Assembly (NCBI GenBank): GCA_032622095.1
Contig: CP136067.1
Span: forward strand, 175,308,556 to 175,372,555
Reading direction: 5' to 3'
Source: Siphonodentalium dalli
Lineage: Eukaryota; Mollusca; Scaphopoda; Gadilida; Siphonodentaliidae
DNA length: 64,000 nt
Under the pieces are notes generated by a model. That model saw only the letters and a program-made list of their open reading frames with translations. It was not told the DNA's origin and made no database searches. The translations under genes were made by a program, and so were the position numbers. Below are positions 51,761 through 63,509 of this stretch, one piece after another (positions within the stretch are counted from its first letter, which is position 1; each line of letters starts with the position of its first letter).

Positions 51761-52679
51761 GGCGATCATTCGTGTCAGTCCGATGTGTGTGAGAAATAAT
51801 CCTCTCAGAGTGTTTTACTTTAACATGTACATAAATGTGAGTTTTACTGCGGTAGGTTTGTTCTATTATGTCTTAAAAGGGGAATCCCCGATTCATGTTG
51901 TAGAATGGTCTAAATTAGTATTACTCGTAACTGATGGGTGGGCTTTTCATCTGTTATCGTTTTTTATATACAGCAATGATTTATACAGTAGTCAGTGAAA
52001 GATGAACACATGCAGTACACGGTACTTTGTCGTTAAACTATAGCAGAACATGATTCCCGACAGATTTCCCTTTTCTTGGCGCCAAAATACCCCGAAAATA
52101 TCCCCGAGGCGGCAGAGTTCAAACAAAAACAAACAAATTGGCGTCTATCGACCCCATAGATCGATAGGTTAATGAAATAAAACGTGCACACGAGACCGAT
52201 GTCAAAATAACAAATATATATAACAATGTCAACAATGATTCAACAAAATATATATATACTATAGTAACTATTTCATTATTATATCAGTAGAATTTGACAT
52301 TTCTTTGAAAAATGTCCATGTTGCAGATTATGGTGCATGTATGGGGCTCGTTGTTTTGCATTATTTATTGGAATCTGTGGCCATTATTCAATAGATTAAT
52401 TAAGCCGATACTGTTATATGGAAGCGAATCATGGGGCGTTGAAATAACCACTAAAAATCACGACCGCCTGCCATGTGAAAAGTTACACTTAAAATATGTA
52501 ATTAAGTTAATGTCATGGTCGGACTGTAATCTTCTCCGCAGTGCTGCGTTGGAACAACCGATGGCATCCGTTAAGAAATCAATCTTTAAAACGGCAGAAT
52601 CACTGGGGTGGAATATTGCAGACCTCCAAAACACTGGTCCCGTACTGGGTCAATTCAAAAGAAATCTTATTGAAGATTA

Positions 52680-53212
52680 TCTCATATATATTTTGAAGAC
52701 CTCTGTTTGTCTGTCTGTCTGTCATTTATACAAATCTACGATTCTCGACCGATCGGGACGAAACTTGGTACGTGGGTGTAGTTTGACCAGGCGGTCGTCG
52801 TTGTCGTATTGGAGTGCCCGTGCGGCTCCCGCTTCGCGCATGCGCAGACGAGATCTCGGAAACGGGTGGAGCTATCGACTTGAAATTTGGTATGTGAATG
52901 TATTTTGCCCCGGATATGAATTTTATCTGGCCGCCGAGCCCGTGCGACGTAAGCTTCGCGCATGCGCAGACGATATCTCGGAAACGCGTGGAGCTATCGA
53001 CTTGAAATTTGCTATGTGAATGTAACTTGCCCCGGATTCGAATTTTATCGGGTCGCCGAGCCCGTGCGACGCCAGCTTCGCGCATGAGCATACGAGATCT
53101 TGGAAACGGGTGGAGCTATCGCATGCGCAGACCAGATCTCGGAAACGGGTGGAGCTATCGACTTGAAATTTGGTTTTTGAATAGCCCGGACAACGTCGGG
53201 CTCATCGGCTAG
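52680..53212 (+). mobile_element. Non-autonomous Helitron, unit 1 of a head-to-tail pair
   Basis: Begins TCTCATATATATTTTGAAGA after an A and ends with hairpin GCCCGGAC-AAC-GTCGGGC followed by TCATCGGCTAG (53,209-53,212). The core holds about three 122-bp tandem repeats anchored on CGCGCATGCGCAG (about 52,835, 52,957, 53,079) plus a partial one. It codes for no Rep/helicase. Confidence 0.85.
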
Positions 53213-53957
53213 TCTATTATATATTTTGGAAGATCTGTGTGTTTGTGTGTGTGATCGCGATGGACTCGAAAACGACCGAGCCGATTTCGATGAAACTTGG
53301 TATGTGGGGGTATTTTCGGCCGGGGGTGGCATGGGCCTATCAATTTTCAGATCCGAGGTCAACTTTTCACGTGCCGCGGTCAAATCTGTTTTTACGCTGT
53401 GTTACGGGACTTTCATTTGAGTTCGGTGCCTACAAATCGATTCGAAACAGCGCGGATAATAAAATGCCAGTCATAATAATGACACTGTGAGAATCTTTCG
53501 TGTTTCCTCTTTCCAACGATATATAATGCGTATGTATCCGTTTTAGTTATCTGCCTCGATTATCAAGAAGAAGTGGTACTATCTTCCATCGGGATAAAAA
53601 CAATGCGTAACTTCTATGACGTCGTTAGAGTTCATAACGTTAGATCACGTTAACGCTTAACCGGCCGATGCATTTGACTGTTTCAGACGTCTTGGCGATA
53701 TCTTGGGCACCGATGGTAATTTATCTTTACGTTGAAACTTGATAATTAATGAGCGTGTGTATATGAGGCGCGTTTATATACTTGAGTGGAAATCAAATCG
53801 GGTTAAAAGGTCAAATCGGGTAAAACCGGATGGATTTCGACGGGTACTTTTGTTCGGGCAGTGTTTTGGACGGGTCAAATCGTGACCCCACTTGACCTTG
53901 GCCTTCAAAATAGACAATTCAAGGTCAAACCCCGGACGAAGTCGGGTCACCTTCTAG
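53213..53957 (+). mobile_element. Non-autonomous Helitron, unit 2 of the pair
   Basis: Starts TCTATTATATATTTTGGAAG directly after the CTAG of unit 1 and ends with hairpin CCCCGGAC-GAA-GTCGGG then TCACCTTCTAG (53,954-53,957), followed by T. The flanking DNA (GAAGATTA / TTATATATATT) matches the uninterrupted site in copy B at about 32,552, so the pair sits exactly between A and T with no target duplication, the Helitron rule. The core differs from unit 1. Confidence 0.85.
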
Positions 53958-54574
53958 TTATATATATTTTAGACAGAGTCCCACTGACGAATGTTCAAAA
54001 ACGGGAAGTAATAAGTTACGAACATACCGACTTTTCAAACTTAAGTACGAAATAGAACCTTATCTTCTTCACACAACAGCAATAGAAAATAGAATCGTTT
54101 TTACTAGACTACGAATAAGTAATCATACATTGGCTATTGAAAAGGGACGCCACACACAACCGCCGACGGCAGTGGAACAAACGTTTTGTATATTTTGTTC
54201 CGATAATGCTATTGAAAACGAAAAACATTTTCTTTTAGAGTGCAGACCGCACACAACGTCTCGAGCTCACAAACCTTATGAAGACAGTTCTCAGACTTTG
54301 AAAGCATGTCAAAATCTTATCCAACAATGTGTCAAATACATGCACTTCAATTTGTCATATGATCCGAAGATTATTCTCCGCACGTGATGAGCAACTTATC
54401 ATAAATCAATGAACAAATACAGAATAGATGATCCATTGCACATTCAGCTTGACCTTATATTAATATCATTTATTATACTGTTCAATACACAATGTACAAT
54501 TATATGTTATTATGTATATGCATACTGTCCTTATAAGGATGTTTTTGCCAATTAAACTTATCTCTCTCTTCAAT

Positions 54575-57501
54575 CCAATAAATTTATAACTCGTCATCCC
54601 TAGGACAAGTTATGATTACTAATTCTTAATATGAATCCATATTCCCCCTGGGGCTTTCAACATGGGTCGGTGTCAATCATGTTGAACCTAATCTCATGTC
54701 AGCAGATCTCCATTCTCATTGGTCAATCTTAGCAGGCCAGCATGAAGTAACATTCACCGGCATTACCGAACCATTTACAACGGCACCACTATACTCTTCA
54801 TCAATGTTTGGGGAGTAAGGGGCTTGTTACATGAACTGGGGCAACTCTGCTAGCCATGACAACTCGGTTTGCCGGATGGCCCGGTCTAATGTGCTTGCTC
54901 ACTGAACAAAAGATGTGCTGTTACATGAGACGGGTCAACTCTGCAAACCGAGATGTCTCGTCCCGCCTTGCCAGGACAACTCGTTTAGCCGGGAAAACAT
55001 AGCTCACGTAACAGCGAGTAATTCGGGCTAACCGTGATGAGAGTCCCATGGGCGAACAACCCCTTCAGATAAACTTATATCCTAGCCTATACATGTGTAT
55101 CTTCAAAATTGTTCCACCGTGTCCCGATTTTCTCTGCAAATATTACTCACAAGCAACAATTCTCTTGGACATACTCCGCAATAATCGTCACACCTTGATA
55201 ATATTTCACTGAATAGTCAAAATTGTCACACTCAATAACTGAAAGTTACCCAATATTCAACCAACTGTGTATGACGCTTCCTCCAGCAGGTTGATAATTA
55301 AAGATGGATTATCTCTTTAAATAACAAATTTTAAATAGTTGCGTGGGTATAAAATAATAAATATGAACTGAAGACCCCTGTCCGGAAAAGCTTCTATCAA
55401 TTAATATTGGGCTGTTCCTATGGCTACGCACCGAAAGTCAAATGTCCCAGCTTGATTGTTTGTATTGTTTTGTTACATAGTTATAAACGATAATGAGTAT
55501 AATTAACGTTTATTTGTGACAAAATTGTACAATAAAATTTCTGGTCTCTGTTAACAGTAACCACTATTGTTCGTTAGCTATACAACTACACATTTTTAGA
55601 CTAGAAAATATTCGAAATAAAATTAATATTAATCGACACAAGCATTTCTGGACAGGAGTCTTCGATTCAGATATCATATTTTATACCCCGGTAACTATAT
55701 AAAACATGTTTACAAAGAGATAATCCACTATTAACCAGTTGCCAATATTTTGAATATACTTTAATTTGGGATCGCATATTTATATGTGGTTTATTCAGCG
55801 AAACAATTAACGTTTTCCAACTGTCGCTGAAATCTCATTGTATTCAGGGTCTTGTTCTATGAGACAAGATATTCAGATTGTACATGCAAAATTATGCTTC
55901 TTTACATCCCCTGTAATCTTATTGCTCATGGAAATTAATTTGTTCTTCGTGTAAGAAGAGGATGATGAATAAATGCTAGTTTATGACCCTATGGTCAACG
56001 ATACCCGGTATGCACAATCTAAAGTCATGAATGGTCCCATGCTGAACATGCGTGAGTGACAATTGATTGTAATGATAGGACCGTTACATTGTAAAGGCAG
56101 CACAATCTATCTTTCTTTAAAGGCGCTATGATAAAAATTATATCTCTGATCTACTTGGGAGTGGCAAATATGTATGTTGTATAGCTTTTGGAATATCCAT
56201 TTTTGTTAGACTGAGACTTACTCGTATCATAGACAAGTATGGCAAAATTTCAGTGCACATAGGGTCAAGCCCAACCACGTCAGTATGGACTAATCAGATT
56301 ATCATTATGTGCACTCTTGACATAGCTGATGTCTCGTTACTAAATTATACAGTGTTGTGTCTTGGACAATTTAAATATAACATGTGAGTGTCTGGTCTTT
56401 TACACTATATATCTTATACCACATGTGCATGCAATTTCCATGTTCATATTGTCTTTTATTGTGTCTTATTTAAAAGTGATTTTTTAATGTATCTGACGCA
56501 GATTAGAAAACACCTTGCACCTATCCGTGACGAAATATAAGCTCATAAGAATGAAAGATATAATTTTCTATATATTTTCTTCCATTTTGATTGCCATCAT
56601 AAAATATAGTAACCTTTTCAAACTTAATAAGATTGCATTTTATAGGCAATACTCCCAATAACTTAATTCTTTAAAATATGTTCATCTCACACTAAAATAT
56701 GGCCAGGACCCAATATTGAATTTTCGGGGAAATTTGATATCACATTCTGTTAGAAATTTTTTCTTTGGGATCGGAAGTAGCTGAGACCAAGCAAACGCAT
56801 ACTACTGAGCAAATGATCATACGATATAATGATTTAAATAATAAGAGAATATGTCCAATTTGCTACCATTTCAAAACAATAGGAACGAATATAGGAGACA
56901 TACGTGATATACATGTAAGTCCTATTTTTCAAATTCAGGTCGCCATTTTGGCAGACATCTTTATAATATGGTGTAAATTTTCCCCAAAACAGTAGTATAA
57001 TGTAATAACATCCAACTAGAATATACATTTGTACACATTTGATGTTATATGTCCAACAAAACAGATTAAACCGACTTCATTCATATTCTATACTACGGCG
57101 GTCATGTTGGACGCCGTCTTGAATTATAGGAAATGCTCATACCACCCAGAATCACAATCCATAGAGAAAAACTTTAACAGAGATTTTGTACTTCACCAAT
57201 ATTGCTCCTGGACTAAATGTAGTTCCATGCAGTTGTAATCAAATTTCCACCCAAATTGTGGGAAGGAGCGAACCAATTTGTTCACCTTTGGTGGGGAAGG
57301 TGTTTGTAACTCAAAGGTTCACCTAAACTATTCATGTATGGTTTATAAAATATTCATATAAATCATCACATAGAGTTCTTGATAGTGCAGACCTGTCGTC
57401 ATTTTTACACGACCTCAATGCCGCAATTTCTTGTTATCTCGCATATTGTTATGGTGGCTGACAAAATATAACGTCACATATACACCATTCATTAATCTAA
57501 A
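54575..57501. other. Unit-specific noncoding DNA, copy C
   Basis: Counterpart of 6,304-11,453 in A without the R1/R2 duplication. A loss of about 110 bp occurs at about 55,408. The GC-rich block lies at 54,815-55,055. No conserved coding frame. Confidence 0.55.
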
Positions 57502-58256
57502 CTAGAGGTGTGACTGTCCCAATGGGACTAAGGATACCCCCCCCCCCCATGCTTTTAAAATACTAAGATGTTTCACATGTCAGTAAACATTTAGTTAAAA
57601 TAATAAAATAACAGTTCCCATTACAGGTGCACAAACCTAACCGTAATCTTAAACCTATTGACCGAAAAATGTAGGAATAAAAGCTCGGACAAAATTATGC
57701 ATTTTGCAAAAATGTTCTAAGTCGAAAAAGGGGAATAACTCCACCATCATAATCGCAGGTGCACAGGTTCTCATGGTACTATATATCAGTGCCAAGATTA
57801 AAAAACATTGACCTAAAAATGTAGAAATAAACGTTCGGACGAAATTAGGCATGTTGCAAAAAAAATTCTAAGTCGAAAAAGGGGGATAACTCCACCAAAA
57901 CATGCCAGACAGACGTCATAATCGCAGGTGCACAGGTTCCCATGGTACTAAATATCTGTGCCACGTAAAAAAAAAATTGACCTAAAAATGTAGGAATAAA
58001 AGCTAAGACAAAATTATAAATTTTGCAAAAAATTTCTAAGTCGAAAAAGGGGGAATAACTCCACCAAAAAAGTCGGACAGACGTCATAATTGCAGGTGCA
58101 CAGGTTCCCATGGTGGTTGATACCTGTGCCAAGTTTCACGGAAATTGATCAAAAAACGACTGAGAAAAACTCCGGACAAATTTGTGTCCACGGACGGACG
58201 ACGGACGGACAAGCTGACTCCAGTATACCCCCCTAACTTCGTTGCGGGGGGTATAA
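57502..58256 (-). mobile_element. Helitron-like element (Helentron/pearl type), reverse orientation
   Basis: Read on the minus strand it starts TTATACCCCCCGCAACGAAG, whose C6 and G6 runs form a 5' hairpin, and has ACGG-type runs (GTCCGTCCGTCG). Three diverged repeats of about 140-170 bp follow, each with CCATGGGAACCTGTGCACC or a variant. It ends with hairpin GTCCCATTGGGAC then AGTCACACCTCTAG. Removing it restores GGATAA/TTTAGATT as in copies A and B: insertion between A and T, no duplication. The layout resembles elements described in bivalves as pearl; that link is from memory. No coding capacity. Confidence 0.75.
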
Positions 58257-58284
58257 TTATCCTTATATCTATGACTTGTTCAGC

Positions 58285-58375
58285 ATACTATTTATCTGCA
58301 TAGCATATATCACAGTGGTAAGGTTTATCTCCTGAGTGGATTCTCTTATGTTTCACCAAGATGCTCGATGTATTA
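58285..58375 (-). pseudogene. Last finger of finger gene C, cut off by MITE
   Basis: Encodes the end of the array, [24 protein letters not shown]-stop on the minus strand. The first half of the same finger is on the other side of the MITE (58,609-58,640). Confidence 0.8.
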
Positions 58376-58376
58376 A

Positions 58377-58604
58377 CCCTTTGAGTGCCAGGTCGATTTT
58401 TGTATCAACCCATATACCAATGCATTCTCTTATATATGAGAGTCGACCATAGGTCGCCTCGCATATATAAGAGAATGCATTGGCCTGACAATTTTTATTT
58501 TTTTTATTTTTTTATTACAATTTTAATAATTTATTCTTATATTCTTTAACAGACTTATTTTGTAGGTTTAGGGCCGATGAGATCGGCCCCTGGCACTCAA
58601 AGGG
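58377..58604. mobile_element. piggyBac-like MITE (228 bp) inside finger gene C
   Basis: Perfect 16-bp terminal inverted repeats CCCTTTGAGTGCCAGG, with TTAA on both sides (58,373-58,376 and 58,605-58,608). The empty site GATGTATTAAACGATTTC is present in copy B. TTAA target and CCC-starting ends are typical of piggyBac. It contains the 67-bp hairpin (58,417-58,483) and a second perfect hairpin GGGCCGAT-GAG-ATCGGCCC near its right end. Confidence 0.9.
58417..58483. repeat. 67-bp hairpin inside the piggyBac-like MITE
   Basis: Starts CCAATGCATTCTCTTATATA. Its reverse complement equals the hairpin at 10,670-10,736 with one base difference. The difference makes one mismatch in the stem. Confidence 0.9.
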
Positions 58605-58637
58605 TTAAACGATTTCCCGCATATATCACAATGGTAA

Positions 58638-59786
58638 TTAAGGCTTATATCCGGTGTGGATTCTCTTATGTTTCACCAATTTGCTCGATTGACTAAATGA
58701 TTTCCCGCATATATCACAATGGTAAGGCTTATCTCCGGTGTGGATTCTCTTATGTATCACCAAGCGGCTCGATTGACTAAATGATTTCCCGCATATATCA
58801 CAATGGTAAGGCTTATCTCCGGTGTGGATTCTCTTATGTATCACCAATCTGCTCGATTGATTAAATGATTTCCCGCATATATCACAATGGTAAGGATTAT
58901 CTCCGGTGTGGATTCTCTTATGTATCACCAAGCGGCTCGATTGACTAAATGATTTCCCGCATATATCACAATGGTAAGGCTTATCTCCGGTGTGGATTCT
59001 CTTATGTATCACCAATCTGCTCGATTGATTAAATGATTTCCCGCATATATCACAATGGTAAGGTTTATCTCCGGTGTGGATTCTCTTATGTATCACCAAG
59101 CTGCTCGATTGACTAAATGATTTCCCGCATATATCACAATGGTAAGGTTTATCTCCGGTGTGGATTCTCTTATGTATCATCAAGCTGCTCGATTGACTAA
59201 ATGATTTCCCGCATATATCACAATGGTAAGGCTTATCTCCGGTGTGGATTCTCTTATGTTTCACCAAGTTACTCGATTGATTAAATGATTTCCCGCACAT
59301 ATCACACTTGTTAGGCTTATATCCGGTGTGGATTCTCTTATGATTCAGCATGTCCCTCGATTGACTAAATGATTTCCCGCATATATCACAATGGTAAGGC
59401 TGATCTCCGGTGTGGATTCTCTTATGTTTCACCAAGTCGCTCGATTGACTAAATGATTTCCCGCACATATCACAATGGTAAGGCTTATCTCCGGTGTGGA
59501 TTCTCTTATGGTTCGCCAAGTTGCCTGATTGACTAAATGATTTCCCGCATATATCACAATGGTAAGGCTTATCTCCGGTGTGAATTCTCTTATGTCTTGC
59601 CAGGTGACTCGATCGATTAAATGATTTCCCGCATATATCACACCAAGAAGGCTTATCTCCAGTGTGGATTCCCTTATGTGTCGCCAAGCTGCCCGATTGG
59701 GTAAACGATTTCCCGCATACGTCACACTGATGCCTTTTATTCTCTGTGTAGGCGGTCTCATGAACATTCAGGCTAGCATCTCCCAT
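58638..59786 (-). CDS. Poly-C2H2 zinc-finger protein, 13 fingers (copy C)
   Basis: Single-exon 382-aa frame: an 18-residue leader (MGDASLNVHETAYTENKR) and 13 fingers of 28 residues with all ligands. Helices include [63 protein letters not shown] and four alternating [18 protein letters not shown] fingers. Finger 6 starts NKCDMC, unlike any other. It stops at a TAA made by the same 4-bp insertion seen in copy A; a MITE then splits the last finger. Probably a nuclear DNA-binding protein, shorter than copy A. The 5' leader is unusual: the TATA box is only 30 bp from the ATG. Confidence 0.82.
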   Translation of the reverse strand: MGDASLNVHETAYTENKRHQCDVCGKSFTQSGSLATHKGIHTGDKPSWCDICGKSFNRSSHLARHKRIHTGDKPYHCDICGKSFSQSGNLANHKRIHTGDKPYHCDMCGKSFSQSSDLVKHKRIHTGDQPYHCDICGKSFSQSRDMLNHKRIHTGYKPNKCDMCGKSFNQSSNLVKHKRIHTGDKPYHCDICGKSFSQSSSLMIHKRIHTGDKPYHCDICGKSFSQSSSLVIHKRIHTGDKPYHCDICGKSFNQSSRLVIHKRIHTGDKPYHCDICGKSFSQSSRLVIHKRIHTGDNPYHCDICGKSFNQSSRLVIHKRIHTGDKPYHCDICGKSFSQSSRLVIHKRIHTGDKPYHCDICGKSFSQSSKLVKHKRIHTGYKP

Positions 59787-59815
59787 CGTGTGCCGGGAAA
59801 TGTGAAGCGGCAGTC

Positions 59816-59823
59816 TATATATA
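59816..59823 (-). promoter_or_regulatory. TATA box of finger gene C, shifted close to the ATG
   Basis: TATATATA 30 bp upstream of the ATG, against 56 bp in A and B; about 26 bp between TATA and ATG are missing in this copy. With normal TATA-to-start spacing, transcription would begin at or inside the ATG. Confidence 0.5.
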
Positions 59824-59881
59824 GCGAGAATCTGATCTAACTATATCTGAATTCCACAGTGTAACTGTAAATTATTTAGTT

Positions 59882-59901
59882 CGTGATATGGAGGGATCAC
59901 G
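59882..59901. promoter_or_regulatory. Inverted repeat upstream of finger gene C TATA
   Basis: CGTGAT-ATGGAGGG-ATCACG, unchanged although the core promoter nearby has a deletion. Confidence 0.4.
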
Positions 59902-60556
59902 TATCAATCTACCGATTTTCAAGTCGAACAAAGGACGACGGAAATACCGTATTATGTTGAACTACCATGCGTCGCATTGTGGTTTTGTTTAGTAGAACCG
60001 TTCATAAAACGATAGATGTATACACAGCCTAAATGCGCATTAGTGTAAAAGACTGGCCGGTTTAGCGTCACAAACTCGACAGTAATTTCGTCGTATAACT
60101 CTTCACATTATGTTATAGTCTACATGTATTTAGAAACTGACGACCGACGCATTTATAGATGTGTGTTATTATGGATTAGCCCTTATATAAAACAAATACT
60201 AAAGTAAAAGCCCAGTAAACGATGGTTTACCACACTTTACTCTGCGCTAGTATGGTTGAGAGGAACGTGTGTGGACACAACAGAATGACAAATGACAAGG
60301 TATCATTGTATTTACTGAGAGAGCCTGCTGCTTCTCATGAACGCAAGAATAAACGGAAAGAAAGTATGACCAGATAACATACGGTCGTAAATATCAGAGC
60401 CTATTATAAGGCGTTGTTCATAACACGTGAAGATTGTATCAGATAACAATGAAAATAGCAACAGCAATAAAATAACGATGTGTTCAATTTGGTTTCTCTT
60501 TTAGTTCTTCCCTTGTCGATCTCGTCACTTCTTCTCGAGCCGAGAGTTCCAGTTAA

Positions 60557-61049
60557 AGGTACGGTTGGCCTTGGCGGTGGGTATCCTGTGAAAATATTTC
60601 CACCCGTCAAAAACCGCCACAAACAGAAAGAACATCAAAATGTAGACAGACTTTGTCCATATACAAATAAGAAATATCGCATAAACAGTATGTTATTGTC
60701 AAATGTTGACCATTGTTATTTAAACAAAAGCATAAAAAGTTATTTTTCTGGTGTTTGTTTATATTATGATGGTAAACATAAAGAGCGTTCTTTGTTGGTG
60801 AATTCCTGATATGGAACTAATAAAGAGCGTTTATGCCATTTGTGTGTGATTAGCCAGTAGCATTGTGCTGTCTTCTGTAACACAATCAGGCTCTTGCTTA
60901 GGTAAAATATAGTAGGTCTTTATGATAACATGCTGTTTACGTGATGCCCATGGTATATATGAACGAAACTGTATGCGTTTTAATGTTTTTCTGTTTACGG
61001 TGATTAGAACAAATATGAATATTTTCGACAACTAAGGCCTCACGTGCCT
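60557..61049. mobile_element. TTAA MITE (493 bp), inverted, copy C
   Basis: Reads AAAGGTACGGTTGGCCTTGG at the left and CTAAGGCCTCACGTGCCTTT at the right, with TTAA at 60,553-60,556 and 61,050-61,053. The empty site (CCAGTTAACTTTCCGG) is present in copies A and B. Opposite orientation to the other three members. Confidence 0.9.
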
Positions 61050-61053
61050 TTAA

Positions 61054-62143
61054 CTTTCCGATACAAACTTATCGCTGCTCCGGCTCCGGTCACTTCCGAT
61101 TGACTTATCTCCCATTGATCAGAAACCCAATTTCACAACACTATTTCCCCTTTAAAATAATTTGAGTCCAGCGGAGGGAACAGCGACCCAGATCAAAATT
61201 CACAATTGAAATAATCACAAGGTGTGCGGAGAAAATCATTCCACAACAAAGAAAAAATACCATGCCTGTTCGGTGTACAATGTTTGCATGAACGAACAAA
61301 ACATAGTTCTATGATTATACAAGAAAATGATTATAGAAAAAAAAATACCGTACCAGGTCGGTTTACAAATAATTCGATGAAAGGAATGAATGATTACCAA
61401 ATATCCACTCTTCAATAAGCTTGAGAATTTCAAATTAATTTTGAACGGACTGACGTAGGTAACCGACGTAGATAACCTTTGCCCTACATGTATTTCGAAT
61501 ATCTCATGAACATCGAACAATCTGTGTGAAGAGTGGAATGCCAGTATTTTGTTGACCCTTTATTTAAAACGAATTAACCAACATATTGAGTGAAGATTAT
61601 TGTGCAGTCACCACTGATACTCAAGTTATAGTTTTAAAATTCACTAACTTACAAGATCTAATACATTTGTTCTAAACATTAGCGATGATCCAGCGATAAC
61701 CGTGGTTGCTCCAAGCGCAGCAATGCAATTAAAATTTGAGGGTAACCTACTTGTTATGTGATGCTTTGAATGATGATAACAATAGATTATGTTCACGTTG
61801 CAACAATTGAGCAATGAAGCGATTATCATTGTTGCTGAACAGATAAAATTATGTATCATTTTTAGAAATCCAGTTCACGGGACAATCAAGCGACAATCGT
61901 TGCTCATCAGATATAATTATCTGTTTCTTATTTAGAAATCCGATTCGCAGGACAATTAGTGAGCAATCAAGCGATAATCGTGGTTGCTCTTCAGAGAAAA
62001 GTATATGTTTGTGTCTGTGTGAGCTGTATTTCATAAAATGTTATCTGATTGTTCTCCTTGAAATCATATTAGCAATATTCTGGCCAATTCACCCGCTACC
62101 TCGCCGACAAGTGCAGGCTCGTCAGACACCACTTCTAGTACAT
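61054..62143. other. End of unit C, noncoding
   Basis: Shared with A and B unit ends; no gene seen. The junction to copy D at 62,144 has lost about 40 bp of the sequence present at the B/C junction (CAGTGTTTTC...CTGCGG). Confidence 0.55.
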
Positions 62144-62818
62144 GCCTCGTCCAACTGCATGAAGTCCCTTCTAATTTCCATTGAAATTTGCACAGGTAGT
62201 GCTCGGAACACGTTAAACCGGTGTAATTTAAGTGTTAGGTCGTGTATATGTGATCACATGTGGACCATTTGCTTAACTAGTAAACCCACTCAGGAGACAG
62301 TTAATGGATGGGAATCATTTGATCCACATAAGTCTGTGCTCTCGATCCATGAATGATAGTATATATGTGTAAATAGTATATATGTGTAAATTTCTTGAAA
62401 GTTCGAAGCAGCTCAACTCATAATGATCATAAAATGACCAATCATTCATTGATTTAAATTGTAGTCAACTAACTCATATTATGAATTATTATTCGATATG
62501 AAAACAAATTATAAAAAACACAGCCATATGAGAACTATTATTTCACAATAAAGATTTCCTGAAAGCTTATGGATTTATGATAACTCATTCTGAGAATTTA
62601 CTTCAAATTAATTATAGATATTATAACACAATGTCTTGTTCAGTTTATGTCTGTTTATTTATGTTCAATTTTTTATGAATATTCATAGAAAATACACAAC
62701 AGTCACTGATTAGAAACTTAAAAAATTGCCAGTACAATAACTGACGAATAATTATACACCGGTATTGATAATAATTACTGAGTAAGTTAGAATAACTACA
62801 AATGAGTCAAATTAGCTC

Positions 62819-62822
62819 TCTT

Positions 62823-62865
<43 letters not shown>

Positions 62866-62875
62866 GTCTCTCTCC
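62819..62875. repeat. CT microsatellite, copy D
   Basis: CT tract interrupted by CCCTGT near its right end, at the position equal to 775-846 in copy A. Confidence 0.9.
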
Positions 62876-63509
62876 AGAAAGCGAATTATATTGGCGATAA
62901 CTTAATGACACAACAGTAAGCCTTATAAAATAATTCAACCATTAGGAATTGAAGATAACTCATTCTGAGATTTCTACATCAGCTTAACAAAAGATCATAA
63001 CATTACGTAATGTCTTGTTCGGCTAATATTGTCTGATGTTATGTATACATCTCATATATTTCATTATATGTTGCATGCTATATATGTATACCCTTAATGT
63101 TTGTCTGATCTGTGCATGTAATACTTGTAACATATGTATATCTATTTTTCCCTTCATTACTTCATATACATGTCTATCTTCGTCTATCTTCCCCTTCATT
63201 ACTTCATATGCATGTCTATCTTCCATTTCATATATACCTGGACGCCTAAGTAAAATGGGAAAACATAACTATGTTTAGCGACAAATACCCACCTCAATAT
63301 TAACTGATTTCGTACCGATAAGCATTTATTGTTTCAATACTTTACAAACCCTTGGAAAATAAACAAAGCATTTCTCTCTCGCCCCCCAACTTTAATACAT
63401 ATATTTGTGACATCCCCCATTTGGCATATCTGAAAGAAAAACAACTCTACAGACATTATATACACCACTCATCCCCACCCCACTCACCCCAATCACACTG
63501 TCCATTAAT

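Larger units (their letters stand above)
52393..54568 (+). mobile_element. LINE-2, copy C, interrupted by a Helitron pair
   Basis: LINE-2 with TTCAAT at 52,387-52,392 and 54,569-54,574. A 1,278-bp Helitron pair splits it at 52,679/52,680. Without it the frame would continue from IEDYL into the DECSKTGSNKL region as in copy B. A deletion of about 6 bp at 54,244 and later losses break the zinc-knuckle part. Confidence 0.85.
45569..62143. repeat. Tandem segmental unit, copy C
   Basis: Third copy, 16,575 bp from CCTCGTCCAACTGC at 45,569 to the same word at 62,144. It has the full order of landmarks plus private insertions: a Helitron pair in LINE-2, a reverse Helitron-like element and a piggyBac-like MITE near the 3' end of the finger gene, and two TTAA MITEs. 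A segment of about 110 bp present in A and B is missing at about 55,408. A tandem duplication of about 120 bp lies at 46,207-46,460. Confidence 0.85.

Noticed and set aside
52726-53383. Protein-coding genes in the Helitron cores (frames at 52,726-53,091, 53,045-53,383, 53,009-53,212)
   Set aside because: They arise from the 122-bp tandem repeats and the GC-rich core, and cross the boundary between the two Helitron units.
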